A stretch of 9,062 nt of DNA from Actinomycetes bacterium. Its GTDB lineage: Bacteria > Actinomycetota > Coriobacteriia > Coriobacteriales > Eggerthellaceae. Made by a program: the position numbers and the translations under genes. The stretch is taken from positions 1-9,062 of the forward strand of contig JAEYEL010000174.1 in the NCBI GenBank assembly GCA_023403475.1, read 5' to 3'. This document shows, piece after piece, positions 5,677-9,062 of this stretch; the first letter of the stretch is position 1; each line of letters begins with the position of its first letter. The notes below the pieces were generated by a model, which ran no database searches, was not told the DNA's origin, and saw only the letters and a list, made by a program, of their open reading frames with translations.

Positions 5677-8600
5677 CTATTCCGCTCCTCCTCCGGCATG
5701 TTCGGGCATAAGGCCCGGCTCGCTTGCACGACCTTGCTCGGGCTGCGACGCTTTCCCTTCCACGCGCACGCGCACAGCGGAATATCCCGAGACGTCGATG
5801 CCCCGCACATCCACCTGCACCATTTCGGCGGGCACGGCCACGAGTGCCTTCGCACGCCGCAGCTCGCGTACGCGCCCGTCGCCGTCTATTCCCTCCACCA
5901 CGAAACGCGGGGAGCGCAGCGCACGGGCGACGCGGAACGAAAGCGGCACGGCCGCCTCTTGAGACGTTTTGCAGTCTATAGCCTGCGGAACGACGGAGCG
6001 CACGTCCTCGCCCGCCACCACGGGAATGCGACCGGATGCCGATATAGACGAACCGTCCCACGTAGGAACGACCCTTTCTAGTGCAGGGACTCCTCCTTTC
6101 GATGCAGGAGCACCCCCTTTCGGCGCAGGGGCTTCGCTTTCCGACGCAGGACCGCCGTCTTCCCCGCCGTCTTCCCGCACGCGGGCGCTTCCATCTGCGG
6201 GAAAAGACGCACGCAAGGCGAACTCCGCTGCCGAAAGACCCGCCACTTCCCCTTCGGCGGAAGCGTGATCCACCAAGTCATGGATGTGCAGGGCGTTTCC
6301 GCAGGCGTAGATTCCCGCCACGTTCGTGGCCAAGCGGTTGTCGACGCGAGGCCCGCCCGTCGCATCATCGAGGGTCACGCCGGCCGTCTTCGCCACCTCG
6401 TTTTCGGGAAGCAAGCCCACCGAAAGCAGAAGCGTGTCGCACGGCACGCGCACCTCGGTTCCGGGAAGAACCTGCAGCGTTTCCGCATCGACGCTTGAAA
6501 CGTACACGGCGGTGAGGCGCCCTTCCCCCTCAAGGCGCGTCACCGTGCGACTCAGATACAGCGGAATATCGAAGTCATCAAGACATTGCACGATGTTGCG
6601 ACGCAGACCCGACGGGTGCGGCATAATCTCGAACACGCCTACCACCTGCGCCCCTTGGCTCACCATGCGACGCGCCATGATAAGCCCTATATCGCCCGAG
6701 CCCAAAACGGCCACCCGACGTCCCGGCATGCACCCCTGCAGGTTCATGAGGTTTTGCGCACTGCCGGCAGAATACACGCCCGAAGGGCGACTTCCCGCCA
6801 TGTCCAACGCACCTGCGCCTCGCTCGCGCGAGCCCGTGGCCAGAACCACGGCGCGCGCCGAGATGGCGTAGGCGCCACAAACGCTCGCAACATGCGCCAC
6901 GTGAAGGCCGTTTTGCACAGGTGCGTCTTCGCCCGCAGGCGCACCTCCTTCAGAAAACGCATCGCTTTGCACGGACACCTCCGCAGACGCCCCGGCCGGA
7001 TCGATGCGCACGACCGAAGCCCCACGCATGACGCGCACCGACGCGCCCAAGTGCTCTATTTCCCTATCGGCGTATTCGGGGCCGGTAAGCTCGACGCCGA
7101 AGCGGTGCAGCCCGAACCCGTTGTGGATGCACTGCTTCAGAATGCCCCCCAGCCGGCCTTCCCGGTCAACGAGAAGCACCTGTGCGCCCGCATCCGCCGC
7201 AGCGTGGGCGGCAGCCATACCGGCCGCGCCGCCGCCGACAACCAGCACGTCGCACTCCTCGCAGCGTTCACCCTCCTCGCAGCGTTCGCCTTCCTCGCGC
7301 CCTTCGCGTTCCCCGTGCCGCGCATCCGCCCTCTCGTTTCCGCCTTCGCTTTCGCTTCCACTCTCCGCGCGAACGATCTCCACGTAGTCGCGGCGCACGT
7401 CCACCACCAAAGGCGACCCCACCAGGCGCTTGTCAATCGCTTGGGGCGGCAACCCCTTTTCGCGCGCCATGATCTTCATCACCTCGGGCGAGCAGAACCC
7501 GCCATGGCAGCGACCCATCATGGCACGGGTGCGCCACTTGAGCGTATCGAGCGAAAGCACCGGCAAAGGCCCGTGCAGAGCTGCCACCACTTCCGCCTCA
7601 GAAACCTCGCAGCAGCGGCAGACCACGTGCCCCCATCGCGCGTCGGCCGCAATAGCGCGGGCGCGTTCGGCATCGGTCATGTCGGCAAAGCGCGGCGTGC
7701 GGGCACGCTGCGGGTCGAAATCGGGGTTTTCCCGCGCATCGAGCAAGCAGGCCACCTGGCGGGCGATGTGCGCCGCAACGGCGGGTGCCGACGTAAGCCC
7801 CGGCGAATCGAAGCAGGCGATGTTGAAGAAACCGGGGGCGTCGGGCGGCTGCCCCACCACGAAATCGCCGTCCGCGCCCGTCGCGCGCAATCCGGCAAAG
7901 TTGGCTATCATGCCGCGCATGCCCGCATCGGGCCATGTTTTTCGGGCGGCTTCCCTCACGAAGCGCAGACCTTCCGCCGTGGTTGAAAGATCGGTCTTCG
8001 AAAACTGTTCCACCGCGTTCGGGCCTACGAGCAGGTTCCCGTGCACCGTCGGCGTCACCAGCACCCCCTTGCCCAAAGACGACGGAGCTTGGAACATGGT
8101 GTGCGAGAACACGGTGCCGTAGTCGGTGTCGTACAGACAGTATTCCCCTCGACGCGGCGTTATGCGCAATCGCCGCTCACTCACCATGTTGTTCAGCTCG
8201 TCGGCGAACACGCCGGCGGCGTTCACTACCGTTCGCGTGCAGAAACGATCCCCCGCATCGGTGCATACCACGTATCCGGGCAGATCCGACCTGCTTCCGC
8301 TTGCCGGGCCGTTATCGAGGTCAGAACGGGCAGAGCGAACGGCGAGGGCGGGGAAAACGGCGCGCACGCGCGCGTTGAAGCGAAACTCGACGCCGCTTCC
8401 CGCAGCCTGCTCGGCGCAGGAAAGCGCCACCTCGTACGGGTCGCATATGGCGCCCGTCGGGGCAAACAGCGCGCATTTCACCTGAGGGTTTGCCCGAGGT
8501 TCCATCGCATGCACCTCGGCAGCCGAAAGCTCGCGCAACCCCTCCACGCCGTTGCGCGTGCCGCGCTGCAAAAGCATGCGCACGCAAGCCGCCTCCTCTT

Positions 8601-8901
8601 CGGTGAAGGCCAGCACCATAGATCCGTTGCGCTGATAGGAAAAGCCCAGCTCGCTTGCCCAAGCGGGAAACATCCGCGAGCCTTCCACGTTGAAGCGGGC
8701 TTTGAGCGTTCCGGGCATGGGGTCATAGCCTGCATGGACTATCCCCGAATTGGCCCGCGTCGCCCCGCACGCAATATCGTTTCCCGCCTCGATCACGCAT
8801 ACGCGCAACCGATAGCGCGCAAGCTCGCGCGCAACTGCGGCGCCGGCAATGCCCGCGCCGACCACGACGACATCGTAGCAAGTTTTTCCAAAGTCTTCCA
8901 T
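5677..8901 (-). CDS. Fused GlpA/LhgO-type FAD oxidoreductase, BFD-like [2Fe-2S] domain and NAD(P)/FAD oxidoreductase
   Basis: One 1074-residue chain joins two flavoproteins that are usually separate. The first FAD Rossmann motif is VVGAGIAG (13-20), followed by a DAO fold typical of anaerobic glycerol-3-phosphate dehydrogenase (GlpA) or L-2-hydroxyglutarate oxidase (LhgO). A BFD-like [2Fe-2S] domain has C428-x-C430 and C465-x4-C470. A charged linker (about 511-549) leads to a second FAD motif, VVGGGAAG (554-561), with Q-C591-I-H-N-G-F-G and the NAD(P) motif GSGDIG (734-739). The family's C-terminal module (I-P-V-V-A-G-E-D, from 959) follows a roughly 58-residue low-complexity insert. Electrons would run substrate, FAD, [2Fe-2S], FAD, NAD(P) or another carrier; that order is inference. 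The start at 8901 (M-E-D-F-G) is chosen because the 34 residues before it, from 9003, read through promoter sequence. No good Shine-Dalgarno is present. The substrate is unknown; glycerol-3-phosphate is the best guess. Confidence 0.9.
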   Translation of the reverse strand: MEDFGKTCYDVVVVGAGIAGAAVARELARYRLRVCVIEAGNDIACGATRANSGIVHAGYDPMPGTLKARFNVEGSRMFPAWASELGFSYQRNGSMVLAFTEEEAACVRMLLQRGTRNGVEGLRELSAAEVHAMEPRANPQVKCALFAPTGAICDPYEVALSCAEQAAGSGVEFRFNARVRAVFPALAVRSARSDLDNGPASGSRSDLPGYVVCTDAGDRFCTRTVVNAAGVFADELNNMVSERRLRITPRRGEYCLYDTDYGTVFSHTMFQAPSSLGKGVLVTPTVHGNLLVGPNAVEQFSKTDLSTTAEGLRFVREAARKTWPDAGMRGMIANFAGLRATGADGDFVVGQPPDAPGFFNIACFDSPGLTSAPAVAAHIARQVACLLDARENPDFDPQRARTPRFADMTDAERARAIAADARWGHVVCRCCEVSEAEVVAALHGPLPVLSLDTLKWRTRAMMGRCHGGFCSPEVMKIMAREKGLPPQAIDKRLVGSPLVVDVRRDYVEIVRAESGSESEGGNERADARHGEREGREEGERCEEGERCEECDVLVVGGGAAGMAAAHAAADAGAQVLLVDREGRLGGILKQCIHNGFGLHRFGVELTGPEYADREIEHLGASVRVMRGASVVRIDPAGASAEVSVQSDAFSEGGAPAGEDAPVQNGLHVAHVASVCGAYAISARAVVLATGSRERGAGALDMAGSRPSGVYSAGSAQNLMNLQGCMPGRRVAVLGSGDIGLIMARRMVSQGAQVVGVFEIMPHPSGLRRNIVQCLDDFDIPLYLSRTVTRLEGEGRLTAVYVSSVDAETLQVLPGTEVRVPCDTLLLSVGLLPENEVAKTAGVTLDDATGGPRVDNRLATNVAGIYACGNALHIHDLVDHASAEGEVAGLSAAEFALRASFPADGSARVREDGGEDGGPASESEAPAPKGGAPASKGGVPALERVVPTWDGSSISASGRIPVVAGEDVRSVVPQAIDCKTSQEAAVPLSFRVARALRSPRFVVEGIDGDGRVRELRRAKALVAVPAEMVQVDVRGIDVSGYSAVRVRVEGKASQPEQGRASEPGLMPEHAGGGAE
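5685..5694 (-). promoter_or_regulatory. Ribosome binding site of the DUF1667 gene
   Basis: On the minus strand GGAGGAGGAG ends 8 bases before ATG 5676, inside the last codons of the fusion gene. It encodes part of that protein's Gly-Gly-Ala-Glu end. It is much stronger than anything in front of the fusion gene, so the small protein may be made in excess of the large one. Confidence 0.7.
6075..6158 (-). repeat. Imperfect ~21-bp tandem repeat inside the fusion gene
   Basis: Four degenerate units, each starting with a TTT triplet on the plus strand (6075, 6097, 6118 and 6138; steps 22, 21, 20), have the pattern TTTC-n3/4-GCAGG. In the protein the best copies read P-K-G-G-A-P-A and S-K-G-G-V-P-A. 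They fill most of the insert between the second oxidoreductase core and its C-terminal module. Decay increases toward both ends, as expected of an old slippage array. Confidence 0.6.
7255..7290 (-). repeat. 18-bp tandem repeat in the linker between the two flavoproteins
   Basis: Two copies of an 18-mer beginning CTCCTCGCAGCGTTC (7255-7272 and 7273-7290) differ by one base. A third, degraded copy follows at 7291-7308. They encode G-E-R-C-E-E twice (residues 538-549), directly before the second FAD domain. The repeat lies exactly at the join of the two fused proteins. Confidence 0.8.
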
Positions 8902-8965
8902 GTCGTTCAGCTTACTATTTATTCCGCACAAACGAAAGAGCGCGCACGCAATTGGCAAACGGAGT

Positions 8966-8971
8966 ATTATA
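8966..8971 (-). promoter_or_regulatory. Candidate -10 box for the redox operon
   Basis: The minus strand has a perfect TATAAT (8971 to 8966), preceded by TGCA, in the 100-base gap between the divergent genes. No recognisable -35 lies 16-18 bases upstream, where the sequence is the C-rich complement of the opposite gene's ribosome binding site. Transcription would begin near 8959, leaving a leader of about 58 bases. A second possibility is TAAGCT (8914-8909), seven bases before ATG 8901, which would give a leaderless mRNA. Confidence 0.4.
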
Positions 8972-8988
8972 TGCATGGCGAGAAGCGA

Positions 8989-8996
8989 GGGAGGAG
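8989..8996 (+). promoter_or_regulatory. Ribosome binding site of the right-edge gene
   Basis: GGGAGGAG lies 5 bases before ATG 9002, with the GGAGG core (8990-8994) 7 bases from it. It is a near-ideal Shine-Dalgarno on the plus strand. It supports a real gene start here even though only 20 codons are visible. Confidence 0.7.
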
Positions 8997-9001
8997 AAAG
9001 C

Positions 9002-9062
9002 ATGCAGATGGCGGTTGCGAGTGATGGCCTGCAAGTATCATCGCACGCAGTTCATTGCTCTA
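9002..9062 (+). CDS. Start of a dinitrogenase Fe-Mo cofactor (NifX/NifB-type) family protein, 3' end cut by window
   Basis: Twenty codons are visible, from ATG 9002 after a strong ribosome binding site: M-Q-M-A-V-A-S-D-G-L-Q-V-S-S-H-A-V-H-C-S. This matches the N-terminal pattern of the dinitrogenase iron-molybdenum cofactor biosynthesis family, which commonly begins (M)-K-I-A-V-A-S-(D/E)-G-x-x-V-S-x-H-F-G-x-C, including the conserved His and Cys. Small stand-alone members are frequent in anaerobes that do not fix nitrogen and are thought to bind metal clusters. A second ATG at 9008 could also serve. The gene is divergent from the redox operon and shares its 100-base upstream region. The call rests on a short stretch. 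Confidence 0.7.
   Translation, partial: MQMAVASDGLQVSSHAVHCS

Noticed and set aside
6586..7986. Plus-strand 466-residue frame opposite the fusion gene
   Set aside because: Antisense shadow: Arg/His/Ala-rich, no family pattern, while the minus strand shows clear FAD, NAD and Fe-S motifs.
5677..8901. Fusion as a stop-codon-loss or frameshift artefact
   Set aside because: The frame is continuous with coding-like codon use through the linker, and the linker carries in-frame 18-bp repeats; this cannot be fully excluded without read data.
8902..9003. Earlier ATG at 9003 as the start of the fusion protein
   Set aside because: The extra 34 residues translate the promoter region, and the family begins just before the FAD motif at M-E-D-F-G.
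8041..9024. Plus-strand 327-residue frame opposite the start of the fusion gene
   Set aside because: Antisense shadow running into the intergenic region; it is out of frame with the NifX-like start at 9002.

Overview
The window is GC-rich, densely coding chromosomal DNA. It most likely comes from an anaerobic, high-GC Gram-positive of the Actinomycetota, with Coriobacteriia/Eggerthellaceae as the best guess. That placement is inference from GC-rich coding, tightly packed genes, flavin/Fe-S redox genes of anaerobic type and heavy use of the ATA isoleucine codon in the first gene. No rRNA or species marker is present. I saw no insertion sequence, integrase, attachment site, CRISPR array or phage gene, so this looks like core chromosome with some accessory metabolism.

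Left part (1-1796, + strand): the nearly complete gene for a class II CCA-adding tRNA nucleotidyltransferase, missing only its first codons. A G-run repeat with the pattern of a G-quadruplex follows its stop. Next comes a small tRNA unit: a strong sigma70-type promoter, tRNA-Gln(CTG), a second promoter in the spacer, tRNA-Glu(TTC) and a hairpin terminator. Both tRNA genes already encode their 3' CCA. About 270 bases without a convincing gene follow and hold several inverted repeats.

Middle part (2066-5188, + strand): a GT-B glycosyltransferase of the MGDG-synthase family, probably acting in glycolipid synthesis and possibly read from a leaderless mRNA. A structured 239-base spacer carries four copies of GGCAGCTG and a hairpin just upstream of a ribosome binding site. 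Then comes a DEAD-box RNA helicase with a long basic, glutamine-rich tail.

Right part (5189-8901, - strand, convergent with the helicase): a two-gene redox operon. The upstream gene encodes one 1074-residue polypeptide that joins a GlpA/LhgO-type FAD oxidoreductase, a BFD-like [2Fe-2S] domain and a second NAD(P)/FAD oxidoreductase, with repeat-derived linkers. The downstream gene, whose ATG directly abuts the preceding TAG, encodes a DUF1667 protein with a molybdoenzyme-like cysteine motif. In many Firmicutes these parts are separate adjacent genes forming an anaerobic glycerol-3-phosphate (or 2-hydroxyacid) dehydrogenase set. The gene fusion is the most unusual thing in the window. At the right edge, divergently oriented, is the first 20 codons of a gene that looks like the dinitrogenase iron-molybdenum cofactor (NifX/NifB-type) family.
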